DNA of 43,103 nucleotides from an uncultured Oscillospiraceae bacterium. GTDB lineage: Bacteria > Bacillota > Clostridia > Oscillospirales > Acutalibacteraceae. Made by a program: the position numbers and the translations under genes. Positions 32,283-41,333 of the stretch are shown here, piece after piece. The DNA is taken from the NCBI GenBank assembly GCA_900554335.1, contig USGT01000009.1:1-43103 (forward strand), read 5' to 3'. The notes below the pieces were generated by a model, which did not search any database, was not told the DNA's origin, and was given only the letters and a program-made list of their open reading frames with translations. Each line of letters starts with the position of its first letter. The first letter of the stretch is position 1.

Positions 32283-33341
32283 ATGGCATTTGATAAAAGC
32301 AAAGCGCTTGAAACAGCACTTGGGCAAATTGAAAAACAATTCGGAAAAGGCGCTGTAATGAGACTTGGAAAGAACGAAGCAATGCACGTTGACGCTATTC
32401 CGACGGGCTCGCTTTCACTCGATATAGCTCTTGGAATTGGCGGGCTCCCGAGAGGAAGAATAGTTGAAATTTACGGCCCTGAATCTTCGGGTAAAACGAC
32501 GCTTGCGCTTCACTGCATTGCAGAAGGCCAGAAAAATGGCGGCTGTGCTGCGTTTATTGATGTTGAGCATGCGCTTGACCCCGTTTATGCCAGCGCTCTT
32601 GGCGTTGATGTTGATTCACTTTTGGTTTCTCAGCCTGACACTGGCGAGCAAGCCTTGGAAATAACCGAATCTTTGGTTCGTTCAGGTGCAATCGACGTTA
32701 TAGTCGTTGACTCTGTTGCTGCGCTTGTTCCTAGAGCTGAAATCGAAGGTGAAATGGGCGATTCGCACGTTGGCCTCCAAGCAAGGCTTATGTCCCAGGC
32801 TTTAAGAAAGCTCGCAGGAGCTATTTCGAAATCTAATTGCGTTGCAATTTTCATAAATCAGCTTCGCGAAAAAGTTGGAATAGTTTACGGCAACCCTGAA
32901 GTTACGCCGGGTGGTCGCGCTCTTAAGTTCTATTCTTCGGTTAGAATGGACATCAGAAGAATTGAAACTTTGAAATCAAACGGCGAAATTATCGGTTCGA
33001 GAACCAGAGCAAAAGTAGTTAAAAACAAGATGGCACCGCCATTTAAAGAAGCTGAATTTGACATAATGTACGGCCACGGAATCTCAAGAGAAGGTGAACT
33101 TCTTGACTTGGCAGTTAAGCTTGGTGTAGTTGACAAAGCTGGTTCGTGGTTCTCTTACAACGACCAAAAACTCGCTCAAGGAAGAGACAGAGTAAAAGAA
33201 TATTTCAGAATGAACCCAAGTATAATGGAAGAGATTGAAAAGAAAACTTTGGCAAAATACGACGAAATGTTCTCGAGGAATTCTGTTTCTTCGAATCTTG
33301 AAAGTCCTGTGGTTGACCCTCAGACTGATGAAGAAGAATGA
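32283..33341 (+). CDS. recA: Recombinase RecA
   Basis: 352 residues. Walker A GPESSGKTT near 66-74, Walker B VIVVDSVAAL near 140, and the L2 loop with INQLREKVGIVYGNPEVTPG near 193-213 are intact. The C-terminal tail is short and acidic. TAGGAGG precedes the ATG. It overlaps its inhibitor recX by ATGA. No LexA-type operator could be seen in the 18-base gap before it, so it relies on upstream promoters. Confidence 0.98.
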   Translation: MAFDKSKALETALGQIEKQFGKGAVMRLGKNEAMHVDAIPTGSLSLDIALGIGGLPRGRIVEIYGPESSGKTTLALHCIAEGQKNGGCAAFIDVEHALDPVYASALGVDVDSLLVSQPDTGEQALEITESLVRSGAIDVIVVDSVAALVPRAEIEGEMGDSHVGLQARLMSQALRKLAGAISKSNCVAIFINQLREKVGIVYGNPEVTPGGRALKFYSSVRMDIRRIETLKSNGEIIGSRTRAKVVKNKMAPPFKEAEFDIMYGHGISREGELLDLAVKLGVVDKAGSWFSYNDQKLAQGRDRVKEYFRMNPSIMEEIEKKTLAKYDEMFSRNSVSSNLESPVVDPQTDEEE

Positions 33342-33931
33342 TTATAACCGACATAAAACCGGGCAGAAAAGGCAATATTTTAGTTTACGCTGATGGAAAA
33401 TATATTTTAAGCGTCCCGAGGGAAGTTTTTTTGAAGTCGAGCATAAACCGCGGCAGCGAAATAACTGAAAAAGAAATTGAAAATATTACCTTTGAAATTA
33501 ATTCTTACAAAGCGAAATCAAGGGCTCTGAATCTTCTTTCTTACAGAGCCCATTCCAAAAAAGAGCTGGAAGATAAGCTAAAGCGCAAACTCGGCGAAGA
33601 AAGTGCTAAAATTGCAACCGAAAAAATGGAAAAAATCGGCCTTTTGAATGATGAAAATTACGCAAGGGAATTTGCAAATCATCTTCAGAAAAATAAAATG
33701 TATGCCAAGAAAAGAATTGCATATGAGCTTTCTAAAAAAGGAATTAATGACGAAACTATTTCGGAAGTTTTAAACAATTTAGAAATGGATGAATATGAAA
33801 CTTTAGAGAAGATAGTGAGCAAAAAAACGATAGAAAACGAAAAAGACAAAAGAAGATTAATTGCCCATTTGATGCGGCTTGGTTACTCTTGGAGTCAGAT
33901 AAACCGGTTTTTGAAATCGGAAGATTATTGA
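33338..33931 (+). CDS. recX: Regulatory protein RecX
   Basis: 197 residues. It modulates RecA filaments. Helical repeats: ALNLLSYRAHSKKELEDKLK, IGLLNDENYAREFANHLQKN and AKKRIAYELSKKGINDE, typical of RecX. The four-base overlap with recA means coupled translation. Confidence 0.9.
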   Translation: MIITDIKPGRKGNILVYADGKYILSVPREVFLKSSINRGSEITEKEIENITFEINSYKAKSRALNLLSYRAHSKKELEDKLKRKLGEESAKIATEKMEKIGLLNDENYAREFANHLQKNKMYAKKRIAYELSKKGINDETISEVLNNLEMDEYETLEKIVSKKTIENEKDKRRLIAHLMRLGYSWSQINRFLKSEDY

Positions 33932-33944
33932 GGGAGGCGATAGA

Positions 33945-34532
33945 ATCAACACGCCTAATAAATTAACGATTTTAAGGATTATGCTTGTTCCTTTGATTAT
34001 TTTTTTGTTGTCATCAACTTGGTTTGGATACAAATTTTTGTGCTCGGGAATAGTATTTTTAATAGCTTCCTACACTGATTTTCTTGACGGAAATTTGGCT
34101 AGAAAGAACAATATTATAACTGATTTCGGGCAAATAATGGACCCTATGGCGGATAAAATTCTAGTTTCTGCTATTCTTATTTTTTTCGTTGGACTTGGGT
34201 TTGTTCCTGCGCTGGCTGCAGCGGTGATAATTCTTCGCGAATTTGTCATCACTTCGGTTAGGTTCCTTGTTTTTCAAACCAGCCGCCGTGTGGTTTCTGC
34301 GAACATCTTGGGTAAACTAAAAACAGTGAGTCAAATGGCAGCAATAATAACTATTTTTTCAGTGCAATCTTGTTTAGAAATCGGCAAAACTTCATATAAT
34401 TTCATAATGCAAAATTTGATGTTTTTTGAAGTTTTGCAATCAGCGCTCATATGGATTGCGGCACTTTTGTCGCTCATTTCAGGTTTGGTTTACATTTATT
34501 TAAATAGAAAATCAATAATTTCAAGCTTTTGA
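33945..34532 (+). CDS. pgsA: CDP-diacylglycerol-glycerol-3-phosphate 3-phosphatidyltransferase, rare ATC start
   Basis: 195 residues from ATC 33945. It makes phosphatidylglycerol phosphate, the first step to phosphatidylglycerol and cardiolipin. The CDP-alcohol phosphotransferase motif is DFLDGNLARKNNIITDFGQI, then MDPMADK (D-G-x2-A-R-x8-G-x3-D-x3-D). Start choice: the first ATG (33981) would cut the conserved NTPNKLTILRI N-terminus. GGGAGG lies seven bases before the ATC, and no ATG, GTG or TTG is available there. Four to five membrane helices. Confidence 0.9.
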   Translation: MNTPNKLTILRIMLVPLIIFLLSSTWFGYKFLCSGIVFLIASYTDFLDGNLARKNNIITDFGQIMDPMADKILVSAILIFFVGLGFVPALAAAVIILREFVITSVRFLVFQTSRRVVSANILGKLKTVSQMAAIITIFSVQSCLEIGKTSYNFIMQNLMFFEVLQSALIWIAALLSLISGLVYIYLNRKSIISSF

Positions 34533-34549
34533 AGTTTAGGGGGAAATAT

Positions 34550-35953
34550 ATGATAAAAATTTATAATACGCTGACGAGATCAAAAGAAATTTTTAAGCCT
34601 CTTAACCCCGGCAAAGTTATGATTTATGCTTGCGGACCAACGGTTTATAATTATATTCATTTGGGAAATGCCAGGCCGATTTGCACATTCGATGTTCTTA
34701 GAAGATTTTTTGAATACGTTGGATACGAAGTGACGTATGTTCAAAATTTCACGGATGTAGATGACAAAATAATAAAAAAAGCAAACGAAGAAAAAATAAA
34801 TTTTATGGATGTTTCTGCAAAATACATAGAAGAATACAAAAAAGATGCTAAAGGTTTGAACGTTAAACAGGCCACGTTTACTCCGAAAGCAACTGAAAAC
34901 ATTGCAGGAATTATCAGGTATATTGAAGAAATAATTGAAAAGGGTTTTGGCTATGAAGCACAGAACGGTGACGTTTACTTCAGGGCTAGAAGGTTCAAAA
35001 ATTATGGCAAATTTTCGCATCAAACTCTTGACGATCTTCAGTCAGGTGCGAGGATTAAAGTCGATGAAATAAAAGAAGATCCTCTTGATTTTGCTCTTTG
35101 GAAGGCTGCAAAACCTGGTGAACCTTACTGGGAAAGCCCTTGGGGCAAAGGCAGGCCGGGCTGGCATATTGAATGCTCGGTTATGTCTCAGAAATATCTT
35201 GGAAAGACGATTGACATTCATTGCGGTGGGCAGGACCTTATTTTCCCGCACCATGAAAATGAAATTGCTCAAAGCGAATGCTTGACGAATGTTCCGCTTG
35301 CGAACTACTGGATGCACAATGGATATATAAACATTGATAACCAAAAAATGTCGAAATCGCTTAATAATTTCTTCACTGTAAGGCAAATTGCTGAGGAATT
35401 TGGCTATGAACCGATTAGATATTTAATGCTTTCGTCGCATTACAGAAGCCCGATTAACTTCAGCGAAGATGTGATTAAGCAGTGCAAGGCTGCGATTGAA
35501 AGGCTTTATACTTTCAGGGAAAATTTGAAATTTGCTATTGAAAAAGCTGAGCTTGAAGGCGAAGAGCCATGCATTGACCTTAAGGTTTATAAAGAAAGAT
35601 TTATTCAAAAATTAAGCGATGACCTCAACACTGCTGACGCTTTGGGAATTGTTTTTGAGCTTGTTAAAGAAGTCAACACCAGTGTTTTGGCGGAAGCTAA
35701 ATTCAAAAAGAAAAGCATAAAATTGATAATTGATTTGTTCGATGAGTTCATGGATGTTCTTGGAATTTTATACGAAAAGAATTCATCGTTTCAAAACAAA
35801 AACAAGTGTGAAATTGAAAGCTTGATTACTTTAAGGGAGCAAGCGCGCCTGAAAAAAGACTGGAAACTTGCCGACGAAATAAGAGATAAGCTGAAATCGA
35901 AAGGAGTGGTGATTGAAGACACTCCTCAGGGCACTAAATTCACTTTTAAATAG
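34550..35953 (+). CDS. cysS: Cysteinyl-tRNA synthetase
   Basis: 467 residues from ATG 34550 (AGGGGGA six bases upstream). A TTG 21 bases earlier is less likely. It charges tRNA-Cys. Class I motifs: YNYIHLGNARP (HIGH) near residue 28 and KMSKSLNN (KMSKS) near 264. Zinc-binding residues include CGPTVY near 27, ECSVMSQ near 205 and HHENEIAQSE near 234. The length fits the family. Confidence 0.96.
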   Translation: MIKIYNTLTRSKEIFKPLNPGKVMIYACGPTVYNYIHLGNARPICTFDVLRRFFEYVGYEVTYVQNFTDVDDKIIKKANEEKINFMDVSAKYIEEYKKDAKGLNVKQATFTPKATENIAGIIRYIEEIIEKGFGYEAQNGDVYFRARRFKNYGKFSHQTLDDLQSGARIKVDEIKEDPLDFALWKAAKPGEPYWESPWGKGRPGWHIECSVMSQKYLGKTIDIHCGGQDLIFPHHENEIAQSECLTNVPLANYWMHNGYINIDNQKMSKSLNNFFTVRQIAEEFGYEPIRYLMLSSHYRSPINFSEDVIKQCKAAIERLYTFRENLKFAIEKAELEGEEPCIDLKVYKERFIQKLSDDLNTADALGIVFELVKEVNTSVLAEAKFKKKSIKLIIDLFDEFMDVLGILYEKNSSFQNKNKCEIESLITLREQARLKKDWKLADEIRDKLKSKGVVIEDTPQGTKFTFK

Positions 35954-35962
35954 AGGGGTGAG

Positions 35963-36013
35963 ATGAGCACGGCCGTGCGAGCTGTGCTCTTTAGATTATG
36001 GAATCATCATTGA
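35963..36013 (+). CDS. Candidate 16-codon upstream ORF (leader peptide) overlapping the potA start
   Basis: GAGGGGTG sits just before ATG 35963, which opens MSTAVRAVLFRLWNHH and stops at 36011-36013, past the potA ATG at 35998. potA has no ribosome-binding site of its own nearby. Ribosomes translating this ORF could restart on potA or open the hairpin at 35965-35989. No peptide evidence exists; it could be a chance frame. Confidence 0.35.
   Translation: MSTAVRAVLFRLWNHH
35965..35989 (+). promoter_or_regulatory. Strong hairpin in the potA leader
   Basis: GAGCACGGC (35965-35973) pairs with GCTGTGCTC (35981-35989), one G-T pair, seven-base loop. It lies between the only ribosome-binding site (35953-35960) and the potA ATG, eight bases before it. 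It may bridge the two, mask the start, or act as a weak attenuator; the following TTTAGATT is a poor terminator run. Confidence 0.5.
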
Positions 36014-37122
36014 TTAGACTTGAAAAAATCAGTGTATCATTCGACGGAGATGTGATACTCAAAGATTTGAGTTTAAATATTAAAGAAGGGGAGTTCGTTA
36101 CTCTTCTCGGGCCTTCGGGTTGTGGCAAAACCACAACTTTGAGGATAATTGCTGGCTTTTTGAAGCCTGACAGCGGCAATTTGTTTTTTAAAGGAAAAAA
36201 CATTAACAATGTTCCCGCGCACAAACGCGAAGTGAACACGATTTTCCAGAAATATGCACTTTTCCCACATCTTAACGTTTATGAAAATGTGGCTTTCGGG
36301 CTGAGAATTCAAAAAAAGCCTGAGGAAGAAATCAGGGAAAAAGTTAAAGAAATGCTCCGGATGGTTAACCTTGAAGCTTACATAAATCGTGACGTTGATT
36401 TTCTTTCAGGCGGGCAGCAACAAAGGGTTGCAATAGCCAGGGCGCTTGCGAATAATCCAAAGGTTCTTTTGCTCGATGAACCTTTAGGCGCACTTGACCT
36501 TAAACTTAGAAAGGACATGCAGGCGGAGCTTAAAAGCATTCATCAAAAAACGGGAATTACTTTTATTTTAGTAACGCATGACCAAGAGGAAGCACTTTCG
36601 ATGTCGGATAGTGTTGTGGTTATGGACAAGGGAACAATCCAGCAAATTGGCACGCCGAAAGACATTTACAACGAGCCGCAAAATGCTTTTGTTGCGGATT
36701 TCATCGGTGAAAGCAACATTGTTCCTGGCGTTATGATTGAAGATTTTAAGGTTAAATTTTCAGGCAAAGAGTTCAAATGCATCGATAAAGGCTTTGAAAA
36801 AATGAGCAACGTTGACGTGGTTATTCGCCCGGAAGATATTAAAGTTGTTTCGCCGGAAAACGGCGATATTTCGGGCACGGTTACTTCGGTTACTTTTAAA
36901 GGCGTTCACAATGAAATCATAGTTGACGTTAACGGATTTAAATGGATGATTCAAACGACTGAAAACCAAGAAACCGGCGACGAAATTGGCCTTATTATTG
37001 AACCTGACGACATTCACATTATGAAAACTTCGCTTTATTCTTCTGAAGTTGGCGACTACAGCGCATTTAGTGATGAATTTTACGAAGAGCAGCACCACGC
37101 CGCTCCCGCAGAGGAGGAGTGA
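35998..37122 (+). CDS. potA: Spermidine/putrescine ABC transporter ATPase
   Basis: 374 residues. Walker A GPSGCGKTT near residue 39, signature LSGGQQQRVAIARAL near 137, Walker B LLLDEPLGALD near 159, His switch VTHDQEEAL near 194, then a C-terminal TOBE regulatory domain (about 280-350). The start ATG 35998 is the only one possible, because an in-frame TAG lies six bases upstream. Its ribosome-binding site is 40 bases away across a hairpin. First gene of potABCD; the family imports polyamines. Confidence 0.93.
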   Translation: MESSLIRLEKISVSFDGDVILKDLSLNIKEGEFVTLLGPSGCGKTTTLRIIAGFLKPDSGNLFFKGKNINNVPAHKREVNTIFQKYALFPHLNVYENVAFGLRIQKKPEEEIREKVKEMLRMVNLEAYINRDVDFLSGGQQQRVAIARALANNPKVLLLDEPLGALDLKLRKDMQAELKSIHQKTGITFILVTHDQEEALSMSDSVVVMDKGTIQQIGTPKDIYNEPQNAFVADFIGESNIVPGVMIEDFKVKFSGKEFKCIDKGFEKMSNVDVVIRPEDIKVVSPENGDISGTVTSVTFKGVHNEIIVDVNGFKWMIQTTENQETGDEIGLIIEPDDIHIMKTSLYSSEVGDYSAFSDEFYEEQHHAAPAEEE

Positions 37123-37124
37123 AA

Positions 37125-37940
37125 TTGAAAAACAAATGGTGTCTTTTCCCTTACCTGCTTTGGATGATAATTTTCACGGTTGTTCCTTTGATTTTGGTTA
37201 TTGTTTTCTCTTTCACGGATTCAAGCGGAAGCTTCACTTTTGCGAATTTAATTGAAGCGACGAAATATTCAGGTGTATTTTTAAGGTCTATTTGGATTGG
37301 TGCAGTTTCGACTGTGATTTGCCTGGTGATTGGTTACCCTGCAGCTTATTTCATTTCTAAGATAAAAAAGCATCATCAAAACATATTCATAATGCTTCTT
37401 ATGATTCCAATGTGGACGAGCTTTTTGCTAAGAACCTACGCATGGATGACCCTTCTTGAATACAACGGCCTTATAAACAGGTTTCTTTCGATTTTCGGCA
37501 TTTCGAAGCTTCAAATGATAAACACTCCCGGCGCGGTGATGCTCGGAATGGTTTACAACTTTTTGCCGTATATGATTCTTCCTATTTACACTGTTCTCAC
37601 GAAGATAGACAAAAAAGTCATTGAAGCCGCCGAAGACCTCGGGGCGGATAAATTTAAAGTTTTCACTAAAGTTATCTTCCCGCTTAGCACGCCGGGAATT
37701 GTTTCAGGCTTTACGATGGTTTTTGTTCCGTCGGTTAGCACGTTTATAATTTCAAAAATGCTTGGTGGAGGCTCTATTTTAGTCATTGGTGACCTTATTG
37801 AAATGCAGTTTTTAGGCAATACATATAATCCTTACTTGGGCTCGTGCATTTCGCTTATTTTAATGATTATCATCATGCTGTGCATGGGAATTATGAAATG
37901 CATTGACAGCAGCGACGAAAAAGAAAGAACGGTTTTTTAA
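37125..37940 (+). CDS. potB: Spermidine/putrescine ABC transporter permease PotB
   Basis: 271 residues from TTG 37125, with GAGGAGGAG just upstream; a GTG at 37119 would lie in that site. Six membrane helices. The EAA loop that contacts PotA is EAAEDLGADKFKVFTKVIFP near residues 167-186. Start overlaps the potA end region. Confidence 0.92.
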   Translation: MKNKWCLFPYLLWMIIFTVVPLILVIVFSFTDSSGSFTFANLIEATKYSGVFLRSIWIGAVSTVICLVIGYPAAYFISKIKKHHQNIFIMLLMIPMWTSFLLRTYAWMTLLEYNGLINRFLSIFGISKLQMINTPGAVMLGMVYNFLPYMILPIYTVLTKIDKKVIEAAEDLGADKFKVFTKVIFPLSTPGIVSGFTMVFVPSVSTFIISKMLGGGSILVIGDLIEMQFLGNTYNPYLGSCISLILMIIIMLCMGIMKCIDSSDEKERTVF

Positions 37941-37956
37941 GGGAGGGGGTAAAACA

Positions 37957-38754
37957 TTGAAAATACTGAGTAAAATTTATGTATATTTGGTGCTTACTTT
38001 TTTATATTTGCCAATTTTTGTTTTAATGATTTTTTCTTTTAACAATTCGAAAAGCAGGGTCATTTGGTCTGGTTTTACTTTCAAGTGGTATTTCAGGCTT
38101 TTTGAAAATCAAGAAATTCTTAGTGCTTTTTACAACACTTTGATCATCGCCGGGGTTTCTTCTTTGCTTGCGACTGCCCTTGGTTTGGTGGCTTCTATCG
38201 GAATTGTTAGAAGCAAAAAAATCACTCGCAGCGCAGTTATGAGCCTGACGAATATTCCTCTTATAAACCCTGAAATCGTCACGGGCATTTCGCTTATGCT
38301 TATGTTTGTTTTTCTTCACAATAACCTTGGAATTTTCAAGCCCGGGCTTTTCACGTTAATTTGCGCTCACACCACTTTTTGCTTGCCTTACACCATTCTT
38401 TCGATTATGCCCAAGCTTCGCCAGATGGATTCAAATATTTACGAAGCTGCTCAAGATTTAGGCTGCAATTCAGCTCAGGCTTTTTTTAAAGTTGTTTTGC
38501 CGCAAATAATTCCGGGGGTTATAACCGGCCTTATTATTTCTTTCACGATGTCGATTGACGATTTTGTTATAAGTTATTTCACCGGCGGAACTACTCAAAC
38601 TCTTCCTATAACCGTTTATTCCATGACGAGAAAAATCGTCAGCCCGGAAATAAACGCGCTTTCGAGTTTGTTGTTTTTAGTGGTGTTCGCATTGCTCTTG
38701 ATAATTAATTTGAGAAAAGAAAAAGATAAATCTTTGAAATCTCGAAAAATTTAG
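37957..38754 (+). CDS. potC: Spermidine/putrescine ABC transporter permease PotC
   Basis: 265 residues from TTG 37957, with GGGAGGGGG about six bases upstream. A longer frame from 37903 adds a charged, non-family N-terminus and lies inside potB. Six membrane helices; EAA loop EAAQDLGCNSAQAFFKVVLP. Partner of PotB in the polyamine channel. Confidence 0.92.
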   Translation: MKILSKIYVYLVLTFLYLPIFVLMIFSFNNSKSRVIWSGFTFKWYFRLFENQEILSAFYNTLIIAGVSSLLATALGLVASIGIVRSKKITRSAVMSLTNIPLINPEIVTGISLMLMFVFLHNNLGIFKPGLFTLICAHTTFCLPYTILSIMPKLRQMDSNIYEAAQDLGCNSAQAFFKVVLPQIIPGVITGLIISFTMSIDDFVISYFTGGTTQTLPITVYSMTRKIVSPEINALSSLLFLVVFALLLIINLRKEKDKSLKSRKI

Positions 38755-38775
38755 GATTAGGAGAATAAGAAATCT

Positions 38776-39945
38776 GTGAAAAAGTATTTTTTTGCAATTT
38801 TTTCGTTGATTATATTGTCCGCCGTAATGATTTTTCATTTCAGTAGTAGCAAAAAAAATGAAGAATGCATAAATGTTTACAGCTGGGGTGAGTTCATTTC
38901 AAACGGAGTCGACGGAAACATTGACGTTAATAAAAAATTCACTGAAGAAACCGGAATTAAAGTTAACTACAAAACTTTTCAGAATAACGAAGAGCTTTTT
39001 GCGAAGCTTTACAGCGGCGGTTCGGACTATGATGTTATAATTCCTTCGGATTATATGGTTTCAAAGCTCATTGAAAACGGCATGGTTGAAAAGCTGGATT
39101 TTTCAAATATCCCGAATTATAATCTCATAAGCGAAGATTTTAAATCGCTTAATTTTGACCCTAAAAATGAATATTCTGTTCCTTACATGTGGGGCATGGT
39201 TGGAATTTTTTATGATAAAAATGAAATTAAACCAGAAGAAGTAACTTGGGATATTCTTTGGAATGAAAAATATAAAAATAGAATTCTTATGTTTGATAAC
39301 GCCAGAGATAGCTTTGCGATTTCGCTTTTGCGGCTTGGTTATTCCGTTAACACTAAAAATCTCGGTGAATTAAAGCAGGCTGCAAATGAACTCGTTGCTC
39401 AGAAACCTTTGGTTCAGGCTTATGTTATGGACCAAATTTTTAATAAAATTGAAAATCACGAAGCCGTTTTGGCGCCTTACTATGCCGGCGATGCTGCAAC
39501 GATTATAAAAAACAGTTCCGATATAGGTTTCGTTATTCCGAAAAGCGGCAGCACAAGGTTTGTTGACAGCCTTTGCATCCCGAAAAATTCGAAGCATAAA
39601 GCCTTGGCTGAAAAATACATAAACTTTATGTGCAGGACTGATATTGCGCTTTCGAACGTTAAGCACACGGGCTACTCAACCCCTCAAAAAGAAGCTTTTA
39701 ACCTTCTTGATGAGCAAACGAAAAATAACAAGATTTTTTACCCCGAAAAAGAAGTTTTGGATAAATCTCAGATTTTCGTGAATCTTCCTGCAGATGTAAA
39801 CGAGTGCATGGATAAACTTTGGGTTGAAGTCAAGGCTGGCGGTGTTTCTTCGGAGCCGTGGGTGCTTGGTTTGATTCTAGCTCTTTTCACGCTGGCTTAT
39901 TTAGTGAGCTGGATGATTCAAAAACGAAGCAAAAAGAAAAGTTAA
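38776..39945 (+). CDS. potD: Spermidine/putrescine-binding protein PotD, membrane-tethered at both ends
   Basis: 389 residues, GTG start with TAGGAGA about 13 bases upstream. The binding-protein fold starts with INVYSWGEFI near residue 33; VIIPSDYMV near 86, PYMWG near 136 and DNARD near 177 are PotD-type ligand-pocket segments. Odd points: the N-terminal hydrophobic stretch (FFAIFSLIILSAVMIFHF) has no lipobox cysteine, and a second helix near residues 362-381 (VLGLILALFTLAYLVSWMI) with a KRSKKKS tail ends the protein. It therefore seems anchored by helices rather than lipid. It is last in potABCD. Confidence 0.92.
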   Translation: MKKYFFAIFSLIILSAVMIFHFSSSKKNEECINVYSWGEFISNGVDGNIDVNKKFTEETGIKVNYKTFQNNEELFAKLYSGGSDYDVIIPSDYMVSKLIENGMVEKLDFSNIPNYNLISEDFKSLNFDPKNEYSVPYMWGMVGIFYDKNEIKPEEVTWDILWNEKYKNRILMFDNARDSFAISLLRLGYSVNTKNLGELKQAANELVAQKPLVQAYVMDQIFNKIENHEAVLAPYYAGDAATIIKNSSDIGFVIPKSGSTRFVDSLCIPKNSKHKALAEKYINFMCRTDIALSNVKHTGYSTPQKEAFNLLDEQTKNNKIFYPEKEVLDKSQIFVNLPADVNECMDKLWVEVKAGGVSSEPWVLGLILALFTLAYLVSWMIQKRSKKKS

Positions 39946-39946
39946 G

Positions 39947-39974
39947 TTGAAATTTTTCATTTTAGTGATATAAT
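39947..39974 (+). promoter_or_regulatory. Sigma-A promoter of cmk-plsC-ispH
   Basis: TTGAAA (39947-39952), 16 bases, TATAAT (39969-39974) with TG one base upstream of it (extended -10). The leader of about 90 bases holds a hairpin: GGTTCTAG (40003-40010) with CTAGAATC (40019-40026). Confidence 0.6.
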
Positions 39975-40068
39975 TTGTTTGTAATAATATTAGTTTTTAT
40001 TAGGTTCTAGACGTTTGGCTAGAATCTAAATTTATATTTAAAATAATTAAACAAGGCAGGAGAAAAAC

Positions 40069-40710
40069 ATGATTTGTATTGCAATTGACGGCCCAGCAGG
40101 CTCCGGAAAAAGTAGTGTTTCGAAATTGGTGGCTAAAAATCTCGGTTTCACTAGCATCGACACGGGCGCACTTTACAGAGCGGTGGCTTATTATCTTAAA
40201 TCAAATGAAATTTCAGAAGAAAATATTAAAAATGCCCTTAAAAATATTGATCTGAAGGCTAAAAACATAGACGGAAAATTCAATGTTTTTTTAAATGGCG
40301 AGAATGTGACTGACAAAATAAGAGGCGAAGAAATTTCCAAAATGACTTCTAAAATTTCGAAGTGCCCTGAGGTTAGAGATTTTCTTCTTGAGCTGCAAAG
40401 AAGCCTTGCAAAAAGCGAAAATTGCGTGATGGACGGAAGAGACATCGGCACCGTTGTTATGCCGAATGCTGAAATTAAAATTTTTCTAACTGCTTCGCCT
40501 GAAACCCGCGCAATGAGAAGGTTTAAACAGCTGGGCAGAGCAGTGCCGTTTGAAAATATTTTGGAAGACTTGAAAAAAAGAGACTACCAAGACACACATA
40601 GAGAAATTGCGCCGCTTAAAATGGCAAGTGATGCAATTTTAATTGATAATTCTGGTATTTCTTTGGAGCAAACCGTTGAAAAAATTTGTGATATTGCGAG
40701 GAATTTTTAA
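40069..40710 (+). CDS. cmk: Cytidylate kinase
   Basis: 213 residues. It phosphorylates CMP/dCMP. P-loop GPAGSGKSSVSKLVAKNLGF at residues 9-28; DTGALYRAV near 32; DGRDIGTVV near 124; the lid has RRFKQLG. AGGAG is nine bases before the ATG. The TAATG junction couples it to plsC. The order cmk-plsC-ispH is common in Clostridia. Confidence 0.95.
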   Translation: MICIAIDGPAGSGKSSVSKLVAKNLGFTSIDTGALYRAVAYYLKSNEISEENIKNALKNIDLKAKNIDGKFNVFLNGENVTDKIRGEEISKMTSKISKCPEVRDFLLELQRSLAKSENCVMDGRDIGTVVMPNAEIKIFLTASPETRAMRRFKQLGRAVPFENILEDLKKRDYQDTHREIAPLKMASDAILIDNSGISLEQTVEKICDIARNF

Positions 40711-41333
40711 TGAACGAAAAACTTTATAAAATCTGCGTTTCGGCAATTAGGCCGTTTATCAAATTATTTTTTCCTTATGAAGTGAGCGGAACGGAAAATA
40801 TAAAAAATCTTTCGGGCGGATATGTAATTTGTTCGAATCATCTTTCGAATGTTGACCCGATATATCTGGCTTTAACTCACGCTGCTCCGATTCAGTTCAT
40901 GGCGAAGCAAGAGCTTTTCAAAAGCAAAATTTTCAGCAAATTTCTTCGTGCAGTAGGCGTTTTCCCTGTTAAAAGGGGCAAAGGCGACAAAGAAGCTTTG
41001 AATTACGCGCTTGGAATTCCTAAATCTGGCGGAATTTTGGGCATTTTCATTGAAGGGACTCGCTCGAAAACAGGCGAATTTTTAAGGCCTCGTTCGGGCG
41101 CTGCTTTTGTGGCTTCTCAATCCGGTGCGGATGTTTTGCCTGTTTGCATAACTGGCGGGGGCGAAAATAACAGGGTTAAACTTTTTAAAAAGACTAAAAT
41201 TTGCTACGGCGAAGCCATAAATTCAGCAGATTTAACTATTGAAACCCGCCAAGATCTTAAAAAATCGACTAATTTGATAATGGATAATATTAAAAAATTG
41301 AGGGAAGATAAAAGTGGAAATATCAGTTGCTAA
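40710..41333 (+). CDS. plsC: 1-acyl-sn-glycerol-3-phosphate acyltransferase
   Basis: 207 residues. It makes phosphatidic acid. Catalytic H-x4-D in NHLSNVDP near residue 43, and the second motif EGTRSKTG near 114. One N-terminal hydrophobic segment. ATG overlaps the cmk stop by one base. Its 3' end overlaps ispH by 20 bases. Confidence 0.92.
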   Translation: MNEKLYKICVSAIRPFIKLFFPYEVSGTENIKNLSGGYVICSNHLSNVDPIYLALTHAAPIQFMAKQELFKSKIFSKFLRAVGVFPVKRGKGDKEALNYALGIPKSGGILGIFIEGTRSKTGEFLRPRSGAAFVASQSGADVLPVCITGGGENNRVKLFKKTKICYGEAINSADLTIETRQDLKKSTNLIMDNIKKLREDKSGNISC

